The notes beneath the pieces are model-generated. The model was not told the origin of the DNA. It worked only from the letters and a program-made list of their open reading frames with translations, and searched no databases. The position numbers and the translations under genes were made by a program. This document shows positions 25,698 through 33,743 of a DNA stretch of 64,000 nucleotides, in pieces. The stretch covers positions 186,001 to 250,000 of the forward strand of contig NZ_BJYM01000003.1 in the NCBI RefSeq assembly GCF_007991515.1. The letters are read 5' to 3'. The stretch is from Oceanobacillus sojae. GTDB taxonomy: Bacteria > Bacillota > Bacilli > Bacillales > Amphibacillaceae. How positions within the stretch are numbered: the stretch's first letter is position 1; every line of letters starts with the position of its first letter.

Positions 25698-26404
25698 TCC
25701 TTTCACTGGTAAAGGCGGATTTTTTAAAGATAAAGCGTAAAGGAATGTGGCTGTTGTGTCTGATTGGTCCTTTTGGTGTTGTAGCTTTACAGATGGTCAA
25801 TTACGGCGTGAGAAAGGATTATTTGTTTGATCAGATGGATGATCGCTGGCTGTATTATATTTTGAACATCAATTCATTTACGCCGCTTGCAATTGTTTTA
25901 GGAATTGTGATTTTGACATCCTTTATGGCAAGCATTGAAGATGAAACAAACGCCTGGAAGCAGTTAGTTGCTTTACCTGTTTCCAAACGGGAGGTGTATT
26001 TATCTAAATTTACGGTAGTCAGCTGTGTCTTATTTTTATCCTCTGTTCTCTTATTCCTTTTTATGTCCGGTTATGGACTGACGCTGGGGCTAGGGGCTGA
26101 TATACCATACTTGCGGTTAATGGAGTATAGCTTCTTGCCTTTCTTTGCTGCATTTCCCGTATTGGGACTGCAGCTTTGGGTGGCTACTGTCAGTAAGAAT
26201 CAGGCTATCCCTGTCACACTAGGGGTAGTAGGAGTGATTTTAGCATATTCTGCCCCGTTGTTACCTGATTGGGTGATTTGGAAATGGCCGGCACTATCTA
26301 ATGATTGGGATCATTCATATATCAATGCCCTGTTAGGAATCGGCTTTGGATTGGTACTGTATTTGCTGGGGATGATTGATTTTAAAAGAAGGGATGTTAA
26401 ATAA
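25694..26404 (+). CDS. ABC-2 permease, lantibiotic-immunity type (first)
   Basis: The 236-residue protein has about six membrane helices and the segment EDETNAWKQLVALPVSKREVYLSK cut by family-like conservation after the first helices, typical of MutE/EpiE/BcrB-like permeases. It overlaps the ATPase gene by four bases and abuts the second permease. Substrate unknown. Confidence 0.8.
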   Translation: MILSLVKADFLKIKRKGMWLLCLIGPFGVVALQMVNYGVRKDYLFDQMDDRWLYYILNINSFTPLAIVLGIVILTSFMASIEDETNAWKQLVALPVSKREVYLSKFTVVSCVLFLSSVLLFLFMSGYGLTLGLGADIPYLRLMEYSFLPFFAAFPVLGLQLWVATVSKNQAIPVTLGVVGVILAYSAPLLPDWVIWKWPALSNDWDHSYINALLGIGFGLVLYLLGMIDFKRRDVK

Positions 26405-27133
26405 ATGTTTTCCGTGATAAATTCTGAGTGGTATAAGCTGCGAAAATCAAAAGTACTATTTCTTCTATTAGTCGCTCCGCTGATTGGATTATTTATTGGG
26501 TTAGCCAATTCCTCCATCGAAATAGAAGAAATCAATGCTTGGCATGAAAAGCTGGTTATGATGAATTTTACTTATGCTATCTTATTCCTGCCCTTGATTT
26601 CAGGTGTCTTAGCCAGTGTGATTTGCAAGTACGAGCATCAGGAAGGAGGCTGGAAACAGCTGATGGCGCTGCCGGTAACGAGGGGGAAGGTCTTTCTTTC
26701 TAAATACCTGTTGCTGATTCTTCTGATGCTTGCTATGCAATTAATGTACTTGGTTTCTATTTATTTAGTGGGTGTGATAGAAGGGATTACAGATCCTTTT
26801 CCAATGGATATTGTTTGGAAGTCTATTTTCGGAGGCTGGGTGGCAACCTTGCCGTTAATTGCTTTACAGTTATGGGTTTCGATTGCATTCAAAAGCTTTG
26901 CCGCACCATTTGCGATAAATGTTATTTTTACATTACCAACGATTTTAGTCATTAATTCGGAGCGGTTTGGGCCATATTATCCATGGGGACAGCCATTTTT
27001 AATGATGAATATTGGCGGAAGTACAGGGGATGTATTTTTTGTACCTTGGGATCAGATTCTAACCGTTGTTGGCAGCAGTTTTCTAATATTTTTTATTGGA
27101 GGCTATCTATATTTCCAGAAAAAGGCTATTTGA
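26405..27133 (+). CDS. ABC-2 permease, lantibiotic-immunity type (second)
   Basis: The 242-residue protein has about six membrane helices and a segment EGGWKQLMALPVTRGKVF parallel to that of the preceding permease, indicating an old duplication. It starts at the base after the first permease stop. Together with the ATPase it should form a heteromeric exporter. A terminator follows. Confidence 0.8.
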   Translation: MFSVINSEWYKLRKSKVLFLLLVAPLIGLFIGLANSSIEIEEINAWHEKLVMMNFTYAILFLPLISGVLASVICKYEHQEGGWKQLMALPVTRGKVFLSKYLLLILLMLAMQLMYLVSIYLVGVIEGITDPFPMDIVWKSIFGGWVATLPLIALQLWVSIAFKSFAAPFAINVIFTLPTILVINSERFGPYYPWGQPFLMMNIGGSTGDVFFVPWDQILTVVGSSFLIFFIGGYLYFQKKAI

Positions 27134-27160
27134 TAGTGAAATATTTAATAATTGTATTTG

Positions 27161-27197
27161 AAAAAAGGAATGGCACTCACGCTGTTATTCCTTTTTT
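27161..27197 (+). terminator. Rho-independent terminator of the ABC-2 operon
   Basis: AAAAAAGGAAT (27161-27171) pairs with ATTCCTTTTTT (27187-27197). Confidence 0.85.
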
Positions 27198-27241
27198 CGT
27201 TATAATAAAAGAAAAAGTCATACAGGAGAGGACATTTTAAA

Positions 27242-28222
27242 GTGCGAAACAGGTATATTTATTGTGATAAATTTGGTAATCCTAATGAAGTATTAGAGAT
27301 GGGAGAAAAAGAAATTTGCCCGCCAAAAGGAGATGAAGTGCTGGTTAGGATGTTAGCCAGACCAATTAATCCATCCGATTTAATCCCGGTAAGAGGAAGC
27401 TATTCACACAGAATTTCTCTTCCATATATACCTGGTTATGAAGGTGTTGGAATTGTAGAGGATGTTGGAGCTTCAGTAAGTACAGATCTCATTGGAAAAC
27501 GAGTTCTGTCGTTACGAGGCGAGGGGACATGGCAGGATTTTGTCATAGCTCCGGCAAGGTTTGTTGTATCTGTGCCAGAATCTATGGATAATATAATTGC
27601 TGCACAGCTGTATATTAACCCTGTTACCGCATGGGTTACACTGACAGAAATATTGAAATTACAGCCTGATAGTGTACTGCTCGTTAATGCTTGCGGATCA
27701 GCGATAGGGCACTTGTATGCGCAGTTTGCCAGAATTTTAGATTTACATTTGATTGCAGTTACGAGAAATAATAAACATACACGGAGACTTTTAAATCTTG
27801 GTGCTTTTGAAGTGGTGGATACATCCAGTCAATCGCTTTATGAGGCTGTGATGAAAAAAACAAATGGAAAAGGAGCAGATGCAGCGATTGATTCGCTGGG
27901 CGGAAAAGCAGGAACGGATTTAGCCGGCTGTTTGCGGAGTCAGGGACAATTCTTAAGTATCGGCTTGTTGTCTGGGGAGCAAATGAATTGGGGAGCTTTT
28001 GCAGATAAGGTGAAAATGAATATTTTTCATTTAAGGCACTGGAACAAGAAGGCAGGTCACGATGAATGGCAGAGAACCTTCCAGCAAATCATAAACCTTG
28101 TGGAGAAGCAAGAGCTGTTGCTTAGCTTTGAAAAAGCAAAATATGAATTAGCAGATATAAAACAGGCTGTTGATGCAGCTGCTGATGGCAGAAAAGGAAA
28201 AGTGATTTTATCCGGAAGCTGA
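27242..28222 (+). CDS. MDR-family zinc-independent alcohol dehydrogenase / quinone reductase
   Basis: The 326-residue protein has the GroES-like N-terminal fold (PINPSDLIPVRGSY, PGYEGVGIVEDVG) and a Rossmann fold with a slightly degenerate glycine motif (NACGSAIGHLYAQFARIL). No cysteine cluster for structural zinc and a Pro-Ser-Asp in place of catalytic-zinc ligands suggest a 2-enoyl reductase or quinone reductase using NADPH. The GTG start follows AGGAGAGG. It stands alone. Substrate unknown. Confidence 0.8.
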   Translation: MRNRYIYCDKFGNPNEVLEMGEKEICPPKGDEVLVRMLARPINPSDLIPVRGSYSHRISLPYIPGYEGVGIVEDVGASVSTDLIGKRVLSLRGEGTWQDFVIAPARFVVSVPESMDNIIAAQLYINPVTAWVTLTEILKLQPDSVLLVNACGSAIGHLYAQFARILDLHLIAVTRNNKHTRRLLNLGAFEVVDTSSQSLYEAVMKKTNGKGADAAIDSLGGKAGTDLAGCLRSQGQFLSIGLLSGEQMNWGAFADKVKMNIFHLRHWNKKAGHDEWQRTFQQIINLVEKQELLLSFEKAKYELADIKQAVDAAADGRKGKVILSGS

Positions 28223-28313
28223 TGCTTCGTAACCGATAAAACTCGTTCCTTTTTTATCGAGTGATTTATGCAAGCAGCCTCTATACTTGAATTAATGGAA
28301 GGAGGAGAAGGAA

Positions 28314-29207
28314 ATGCAAAGCAGAATGAATGAGGCGTTACAGTATATTGAGGAGAACCTGGATGTGGAAATCGACGAGAAAGAAATTGAGAAAATTACC
28401 GGTACATCGATTTACCACTTCCGGCGAATGTTTTCTTTTTTAGCAGGGATGACATTGACTGCTTATATCCGTAACCGAAAGCTTTCCAATGCAATGTTTG
28501 ATTTGTTACGGGATGATGTTAATGTGACAGATACTGCTTTTAAATATGGATATAATTCTGTTGACGGTTTTTCCAGGGCATTTCGCGAATGGGCTGGATT
28601 TAACCCTTCTGAAGTGAAAAATCAGCAAAAAAAGCGTCTTAAAGCCTTTCCGAAGCTCACCTTTCAATTAACGATTCAAGGAGGAGCAGAAATGAATTAT
28701 CGAATTGTTGAAAAAGAAGCATTTAAAATTATTGGTATAAGTAAAAAGGTGCCCATGCAGTTTGAAGGAGTTAATCCGGAAATTGAAAAACTGGCGAATA
28801 GTATTACAAATCAGCAGAAAGAAAAGATGCATCAATACGCTAATATAGAGCCTAAGCAAGTAATTAATGCTTCTTATAATTATGATGAAGGCAGCAGATT
28901 ACGTGAGGGCAAAGAAGTGCATGAGAAAGGCTATTTAGAGCATATGATTGGCGTATTGACAGATGAAGAAGGACCCTTTGAAGGGCTGGATGTGCTGGAA
29001 GTGCCTAATCATATTTGGGTCCTTTTCTCATCACAAGGGCCATTCCCTGAAACAATGCAGCAAACATGGGCGAAAATTGCTTCAGAATGGCTTCCTTCCT
29101 CGGATTATCAGTTAGTTGATGCGCCGGGAATTTCTTTTGTAGAAGATTATAGCGATCTAGAGAATGTATATAGTGAGATTTGGATGGCTGTGCAGAAAAA
29201 AGGTTAG
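28314..29207 (+). CDS. AraC-family regulator with GyrI-like effector domain
   Basis: The 297-residue protein has an N-terminal pair of AraC helix-turn-helices (about residues 5-105, with SIYHFRRMFSFLAGMTLTAY and the second helix region YNSVDGFSRAFREWAGFNPSE) and a C-terminal GyrI-like/BmrR-type small-molecule-binding domain from about residue 123. This order is shared with Rob-like regulators that respond to hydrophobic drugs. GGAGGAG precedes the ATG. It is monocistronic. Confidence 0.87.
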   Translation: MQSRMNEALQYIEENLDVEIDEKEIEKITGTSIYHFRRMFSFLAGMTLTAYIRNRKLSNAMFDLLRDDVNVTDTAFKYGYNSVDGFSRAFREWAGFNPSEVKNQQKKRLKAFPKLTFQLTIQGGAEMNYRIVEKEAFKIIGISKKVPMQFEGVNPEIEKLANSITNQQKEKMHQYANIEPKQVINASYNYDEGSRLREGKEVHEKGYLEHMIGVLTDEEGPFEGLDVLEVPNHIWVLFSSQGPFPETMQQTWAKIASEWLPSSDYQLVDAPGISFVEDYSDLENVYSEIWMAVQKKG

Positions 29208-29267
29208 CAGCGCCTCTAACATGAAAAGACGAGATACCTTGGCACCTCATCATTTTATGTTGGAGGT

Positions 29268-29561
29268 GCTGGGTCATGAGCATCTATATAAGATGCGACT
29301 ACATGGTGTACCTATTTTATAAGCACTACGAAATTTCAATCCACGCATCCATATAAGATGCGACGCAGACAGTACCCTTGTAACGAGCGCAGCACTTGAT
29401 TTCAATCCACGCATCCATATAAGATGCGACGCAATAAAAGTCAGACCCAGAGTAATTATGCTGATTTCAATCCACGCATCCATATAAGATGCGACGATGT
29501 TAATATCGTCAAAGGTGCGAACTCTGTTAATTTCAATCCACGCATCCATATAAGATGCGAC
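29268..29561 (-). CRISPR. CRISPR array 2, type I-C-like repeats, 4 intact plus 1 half-lost repeat
   Basis: Four identical 32-bp repeats start at 29333, 29399, 29464 and 29530; each begins ATTTCAATCCACGCATCC and ends AAGATGCGAC. They differ from array 1 repeats at three positions (16, 20, 32). The spacers are 33-34 bp. The leftmost repeat (29268-29299) keeps its right 20 bases with one change but has lost the left 12, marking the old end. Orientation and leader side (right) are the same as in array 1. No cas gene is within the window. Confidence 0.96.
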
Positions 29562-29730
29562 AGCACACATAAAACACCTTAATACAGCAAGGCCTAAAGA
29601 CGAAAAAAGTGCTAACCTAATCAAAGTTTGAAATTATTTCCTTTTATTATTAGGGTATTTCTCTAAACCCCTTGCTATAAAAAGGGTGCTAACCTCCTTA
29701 GTAAGCTATGTTCGCTTAAGGTTAGCAACC
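29562..29730 (-). promoter_or_regulatory. Leader region of CRISPR array 2 with GTGCTAACC motifs
   Basis: As at array 1, an ATACAGCAAG block is followed by GTGCTAACCT (29609-29618) and then by the dyad GGTGCTAACCT (29685-29695) with AGGTTAGCAACC (29719-29730). The loop also keeps CCTTAGTAA and ATGTTCGCTT-like sequence. The dyad has a one-base bulge here. Common elements in an otherwise diverged A/T-rich background argue for selection. The remainder to 29887 holds no gene I can see. Confidence 0.7.
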
Positions 29731-29887
29731 AATGTTAATTTTAAATTCCTTACTTATACCTTATCATTCTAAAAAAATCATATCAAATGATTCTAAAAAT
29801 TAGAGAATTATATAAATAAGTTATCTATGTGAAGGAAGCAAGACTATGATAAACTTTAACTATAAAATGAACAGGGAGCTGTAAGCC

Positions 29888-30187
29888 ATGATAAAACATA
29901 TTGTACAATGGAATCATCGTGACAATTTCAGTGAAGCAGAGAAGAAAGTAAATGCAGAGAAAATCAAAAATGAATTAGAAAGTTTAAAAGATAAGATAGA
30001 TGGTGTTGCTTCTATCAACGTCATTATTAATCCTTTGGCGACAAGCGATCGTGATATTATTCTGGATAGCGAGTTTGAGACGGAGGAGGCATTACAACAA
30101 TATCAAATACATCCAGAGCATGTGCGTGTGTCAAGCTTTGTGAAAGAGTGTGTGCAGGATCGTGTCTGTGTAGATTACCAGCTATAA
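29888..30187 (+). CDS. Dabb-family (stress-responsive A/B barrel) protein
   Basis: The 99-residue protein opens MIKHIVQW and has the dimeric alpha/beta-barrel (Dabb) pattern, with FETEEALQQYQIHPEHVRV resembling the family's conserved Y-x-x-HP-x-H segment. Related proteins are small stress proteins or cyclases in other contexts; no function is assigned. It has its own terminator. Confidence 0.78.
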   Translation: MIKHIVQWNHRDNFSEAEKKVNAEKIKNELESLKDKIDGVASINVIINPLATSDRDIILDSEFETEEALQQYQIHPEHVRVSSFVKECVQDRVCVDYQL

Positions 30188-30200
30188 TCATAGATAAAAG

Positions 30201-30232
30201 CAGTATAGAAAGTTGTTCTATACTGTTTTTTT
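30201..30232 (+). terminator. Rho-independent terminator of the Dabb gene
   Basis: CAGTATAGAA (30201-30210) pairs with TTCTATACTG (30216-30225), then TTTTTTT. Confidence 0.88.
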
Positions 30233-30289
30233 ACATAGAAATATAGTGTTATTTACAATCAATTAATTAAAAGAAAGGATGCATTTCAA

Positions 30290-30907
30290 ATGAGTGATAA
30301 GTGGTTAGAATGGGCGAAGCAAATCCAGGCTATTTCTCAGGCGGGATTGACTTTTACAAATGATATGTATGACAGAGAACGGTATGAACAGCTGCGTACG
30401 TTAAGCATTGAAATTATGAATGAATATACAGGATTAGATTTCGAGTCCATTCGTGATTTATTTGCTAATGAGGTAGGTTATCAGACTCCGAAAGTCGATG
30501 TGCGGGGTGTTGTTTTTAAAGATAATCGTATTTTAATGGTCCGTGAAAAGCATGATAGTGCCTGGGCGTTACCAGGTGGCTTTTGTGATATTGGTGAATC
30601 TCCAAAAGAAAATGTTACCAAAGAAATTCAGGAAGAAGCAGGCTTTCACGTACAGCCAATGAAGCTGCTGGCAGTTTTTGATACAAATAAACATCCACAC
30701 CCGCCACAGCCTTATCAGTATTATAAATTGTTTATCCAATGCGAGATTATGAGCGGGGAAGCCAAATTGGGAATGGAAACAAAAGGAATTGATTTTTTTG
30801 CTGAGGATAACCTGCCTGATCTCTCGTTAAATCGGAATACAGAAACACAAATCAAATGTTTGTTTGAATTTTTGAGAGATCCGAAGAAGCCGACCTTGTT
30901 TGATTAA
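30290..30907 (+). CDS. NUDIX hydrolase with N-terminal helical domain (ADP-ribose pyrophosphatase-like)
   Basis: The 205-residue protein has a helical N-terminal domain (about 1-65) typical of the Nudix_N_2 group and a Nudix core with box GGFCDIGESPKENVTKEIQE followed by EAGF, in which the usual Arg is Lys. Relatives hydrolyse ADP-ribose or similar nucleotide sugars. AAAGGATG precedes the ATG. Monocistronic, with terminator. Confidence 0.83.
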   Translation: MSDKWLEWAKQIQAISQAGLTFTNDMYDRERYEQLRTLSIEIMNEYTGLDFESIRDLFANEVGYQTPKVDVRGVVFKDNRILMVREKHDSAWALPGGFCDIGESPKENVTKEIQEEAGFHVQPMKLLAVFDTNKHPHPPQPYQYYKLFIQCEIMSGEAKLGMETKGIDFFAEDNLPDLSLNRNTETQIKCLFEFLRDPKKPTLFD

Positions 30908-30922
30908 TATCGTACTGTCTTA

Positions 30923-30957
30923 AAAATTACTTCTTCAAGTGAGGAGTAATTTTTTTT
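30923..30957 (+). terminator. Rho-independent terminator after the NUDIX gene
   Basis: AAAATTACTTCT pairs with AGGAGTAATTTT (one mismatch) and is followed by T residues. Confidence 0.8.
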
Positions 30958-31114
30958 CTGTCCGAATTTCTTGTAAAACAAGGTGAAGTCCTTTAAAATG
31001 AGGATGTTTTGTAGGAGATATCTGCTTAGCCAGAGGAAAATAATACAATTTAAAATCTAAATAAGTGATTTTAAAATATCAATGCGTTGATAGATCATAG
31101 AAGGGGGCATTGAA

Positions 31115-31885
31115 ATGGACCGGACGAAATTAAGCTCGGAAAGTAATCGATTTATAGAAAAGCTGCGGCTGTATTTATTTTCTCAGGGCATAGAACAATC
31201 TGATATTGAGGAAGCTGCAGATAATTTAGCGCAGAAGCTTTATGAGATGGAACAAAATAATGAGTCTATTAAACAAATTACCGACAAATCCCCGCAGGAA
31301 TATTTAGATGAGCTGAAAGAAGAAGTGAATAAAAAGAAGAACACATCTGTATCCTGGCTGATTCCATATATCCTTATAGGTGCGATTATTTTTATGGTAT
31401 TTGGTGACGTTTTACGAGGTGTATTATACGGAGAAATTGTAGCATATAGCCTTTTTAGAATCCTAAGTACAATTGTAATTGGACTTTTATTTATTATTGG
31501 CTCTGTTTTTGCGGTAAGATACACCTCTAAAACGCAGTTGTCTGTATCTAAAGAATATATAATTCTGGCGATTCCAGCAGTTGTTGGTATGCTTTTATTT
31601 GTAGCAGCTTATTTTATGGATGGTTATGTGGAAACCTCCCTTGTTACAATTCAATTCTTAGGAAATATGATTTTATTGGGGATAGTGACAGCTGCAGCAG
31701 TACTAATGTCTGTTTGGGCGAAAACATGGATATTACCTGTTATCTTAATTGCCTGGAATTTTCCGCCGATGATTTTGGAGAATACGCCGCTTGGAGTTGA
31801 TATGCAGGCTTTCCTGAGTATTATCCTGACCTTTTTAATTGTTGGAGTTTATATCTATTTGGAGTTTCAGAAAGACCAGCAGTGA
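31115..31885 (+). CDS. Membrane protein with N-terminal HAAS-like domain
   Basis: The 256-residue protein has a helical cytoplasmic N-terminus (about residues 1-75) resembling HAAS domains, followed by about six to seven membrane helices from residue 80 on. HAAS-type membrane proteins often accompany PadR regulators, but none is adjacent here. Function unknown. It starts after GAAGGGGG. Confidence 0.65.
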   Translation: MDRTKLSSESNRFIEKLRLYLFSQGIEQSDIEEAADNLAQKLYEMEQNNESIKQITDKSPQEYLDELKEEVNKKKNTSVSWLIPYILIGAIIFMVFGDVLRGVLYGEIVAYSLFRILSTIVIGLLFIIGSVFAVRYTSKTQLSVSKEYIILAIPAVVGMLLFVAAYFMDGYVETSLVTIQFLGNMILLGIVTAAAVLMSVWAKTWILPVILIAWNFPPMILENTPLGVDMQAFLSIILTFLIVGVYIYLEFQKDQQ

Positions 31886-31973
31886 TAACCAGGCAAGGAT
31901 AATTCTGTTAAAATATGAAGGAATGAACGTAAGAAATAAGTAAAAGAACTAGACTGGATAAGAGGTGCTTGAA

Positions 31974-32462
31974 ATGAAAGGTTATTTAGCAAATGGATTA
32001 TTTTCAATAGGTGACCGTTATGTAAATGAACAGCTGGCAAAAGCGATTCGTGAGGCTGTTCCGGAAATAGACTTATATGTACCGCAGGAAAATGCGGCAA
32101 TTAATGATAAGACTGCATATGCAAATAGTGAGATCATTGCAGAAGCAGATTTATCTAAGCTGGAAGAAAGTGATTTTTTAATTGCAGTACTGGATGGCGT
32201 AGAAGTAGATTCTGGTGTAGCGGCTGAAATTGGAGCTTTTTCAATGCTTAAACGCCCAATTGTCGGGGTATTTACCGATACCCGCCAGCAGGGAAGAGAT
32301 AATCAGAAAAAGATTGACGCGCTTATAGAAGATGGTTTAGAAAATCAATTTGTGTATCGTAATTTATTTTTGGTAGGGTTAATAAAAAGAAATGGCGAGA
32401 TTACCTCTTCCTTGGAGGAAGCAGTGGAAGCTGTTTTAGAGATAAAGAATAAACGTATATAA
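31974..32462 (+). CDS. Nucleoside 2-deoxyribosyltransferase family protein
   Basis: The 162-residue protein begins MKGYLANGLFS and has family features: a DLSKLEESDFLIAVLDG strand and helix and GVAAEIGAFSMLKRPIVGVF, where the glutamate is the likely nucleophile. Such enzymes exchange or hydrolyse bases on deoxynucleosides or nucleotides in salvage. The ATG at 31974 follows AGAGGTG; a GTG three codons earlier lies within that ribosome site and was rejected. Confidence 0.82.
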   Translation: MKGYLANGLFSIGDRYVNEQLAKAIREAVPEIDLYVPQENAAINDKTAYANSEIIAEADLSKLEESDFLIAVLDGVEVDSGVAAEIGAFSMLKRPIVGVFTDTRQQGRDNQKKIDALIEDGLENQFVYRNLFLVGLIKRNGEITSSLEEAVEAVLEIKNKRI

Positions 32463-32470
32463 TGATTGTA

Positions 32471-32532
32471 AGAGAAAATCTAAATTGTCATTCAGAGCTT
32501 TATATGGATTATGGTAGGTTTTCTCTTTTTTT
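32471..32532 (+). terminator. Rho-independent terminator after the deoxyribosyltransferase gene
   Basis: AGAGAAAATCTA (32471-32482) pairs with TAGGTTTTCTCT (32515-32526) with one G-U pair, followed by TTTTTT. Confidence 0.78.
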
Positions 32533-32638
32533 ATATACACAGTATGAAAATATTTAAAAAATTCTAAATTTAATAGACCTAAAATAACAAAAAGATGTTA
32601 AACTGGAAACTAAGTTACATTTAATAAGGAGAATACAT

Positions 32639-33118
32639 ATGGAAAAGACAGAAGCAATAACGTTAAAACTCCTAACAAAAACGTACATAGATGATTTGAA
32701 TCAATTCGAGCTTCCGGAAGAGCAGCATCAATTTACTGCACTGCCTCACGAGATTTCAGACCTGACGGAAGGTCAATATGGTGTCATGATTATGAATGGA
32801 GAAGAACCGGTCGGTTTTTTCCTGCTGCATCAGACGGATCGTGTAAAAGAATATTCTGCGAATCATAAAGCTATTCTTTTAACTGCTTTATCTATCAATC
32901 AGGTTCATCAGCGGAAGGGTTATGCCAGAAAAGGAATGACATTACTTAAGGATTTTATACAAGATGTATTTCCTGAATGTGATGAGATTATATTAGCTGT
33001 CAATCATAAAAATATACCAGCACAAAAGCTTTATCATAATGTCGGTTTTGCAGATACGGGTAAGCGGAAGGAAGGTCCAAAGGGCGAGCAATTTATTATG
33101 GCTTTACAAGTATTCTAA
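32639..33118 (+). CDS. GNAT-family N-acetyltransferase
   Basis: The 159-residue protein has the GNAT acetyl-CoA-binding pattern: ALSINQVHQRKGYARKGM (Q/R-x-x-G-x-G/A) and the C-terminal NIPAQKLYHNVGFADTGKR. AAGGAG precedes the ATG. The substrate is unknown. A DinB-like gene follows after 16 bases and is likely cotranscribed. Confidence 0.85.
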   Translation: MEKTEAITLKLLTKTYIDDLNQFELPEEQHQFTALPHEISDLTEGQYGVMIMNGEEPVGFFLLHQTDRVKEYSANHKAILLTALSINQVHQRKGYARKGMTLLKDFIQDVFPECDEIILAVNHKNIPAQKLYHNVGFADTGKRKEGPKGEQFIMALQVF

Positions 33119-33134
33119 TTTAAGGAGAGGTTCT

Positions 33135-33587
33135 ATGAGCAAAGTATTTACGGAGTACAGGAAGACAATTGATGAGGTTTCCAAGCTAAAAGAAGCGGAT
33201 GAACAAATACTGATCACACCGGTTAAAGAAAATGCCTGGTCGATAAGAGAAATTATTGGTCATATGTATTATTGGGATGATTACAATCTTCAAAACATGG
33301 TATCTCAGATGCATCATAGAGCAAATCTGCCGGCATTTCCGGATCATGATGCTCAGAATGAAAAGGCTATTCAATCTCTCGAAGGCCAATCTGTTTACCA
33401 AATAGTAGATTTATTTATAAAGCGGAGAGAAGAATTTTTAGATGCAGTAAAAAAAGTAGATAAGCAGGACAGGTTTACTATTGGAACCGGGAAAAGAGCT
33501 TTTTCGGCTGAAAGCTTTGTGAAAATATTTGTGAAGCATGATGCACATCACTTAAAGCAAATAGAGAATTTTTTAGCTGTTGGTTGA
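33135..33587 (+). CDS. DinB/YfiT-like four-helix metalloenzyme-fold protein
   Basis: The 150-residue helical protein contains WSIREIIGHMYYWDDYN and a C-terminal KHDAHHLKQIENF, giving the His-x3-His pattern of DinB-family metal sites. Bacillaceae members include thiol transferases and proteins of unknown role. The ATG at 33135 follows AAGGAGAGG; the longer in-frame reading overlaps the upstream gene in another frame and was rejected. Confidence 0.82.
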   Translation: MSKVFTEYRKTIDEVSKLKEADEQILITPVKENAWSIREIIGHMYYWDDYNLQNMVSQMHHRANLPAFPDHDAQNEKAIQSLEGQSVYQIVDLFIKRREEFLDAVKKVDKQDRFTIGTGKRAFSAESFVKIFVKHDAHHLKQIENFLAVG

Positions 33588-33600
33588 TAGAACATATGAG

Positions 33601-33631
33601 GAACTTTCTGGAGATGGAGAGTTCTTTTTTA
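33601..33631 (+). terminator. Rho-independent terminator after the DinB-like gene
   Basis: GAACTTTC (33601-33608) pairs with GAGAGTTC (33617-33624, one G-U pair), then TTTTTT. Confidence 0.75.
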
Positions 33632-33743
33632 CGAAAAAGTATAAGAGGTACTGGTTACAGAACAATTCGTGAAAATAATATGGCAATGGAGTATAATATC
33701 TTTATAATAGATGATTATTCAAGGTTGAAAGGACAGACATTCA

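Noticed and set aside
28234-28259. CGATAAAA/TTTTATCG hairpin after the dehydrogenase gene
   Set aside because: It is a short A/T stem without a following T-run; it may be a weak terminator but is not convincing.
29274-29624. A 116-codon reverse-strand frame with repeated SHLIWMRGL-like units
   Set aside because: It is a translation through CRISPR array 2.
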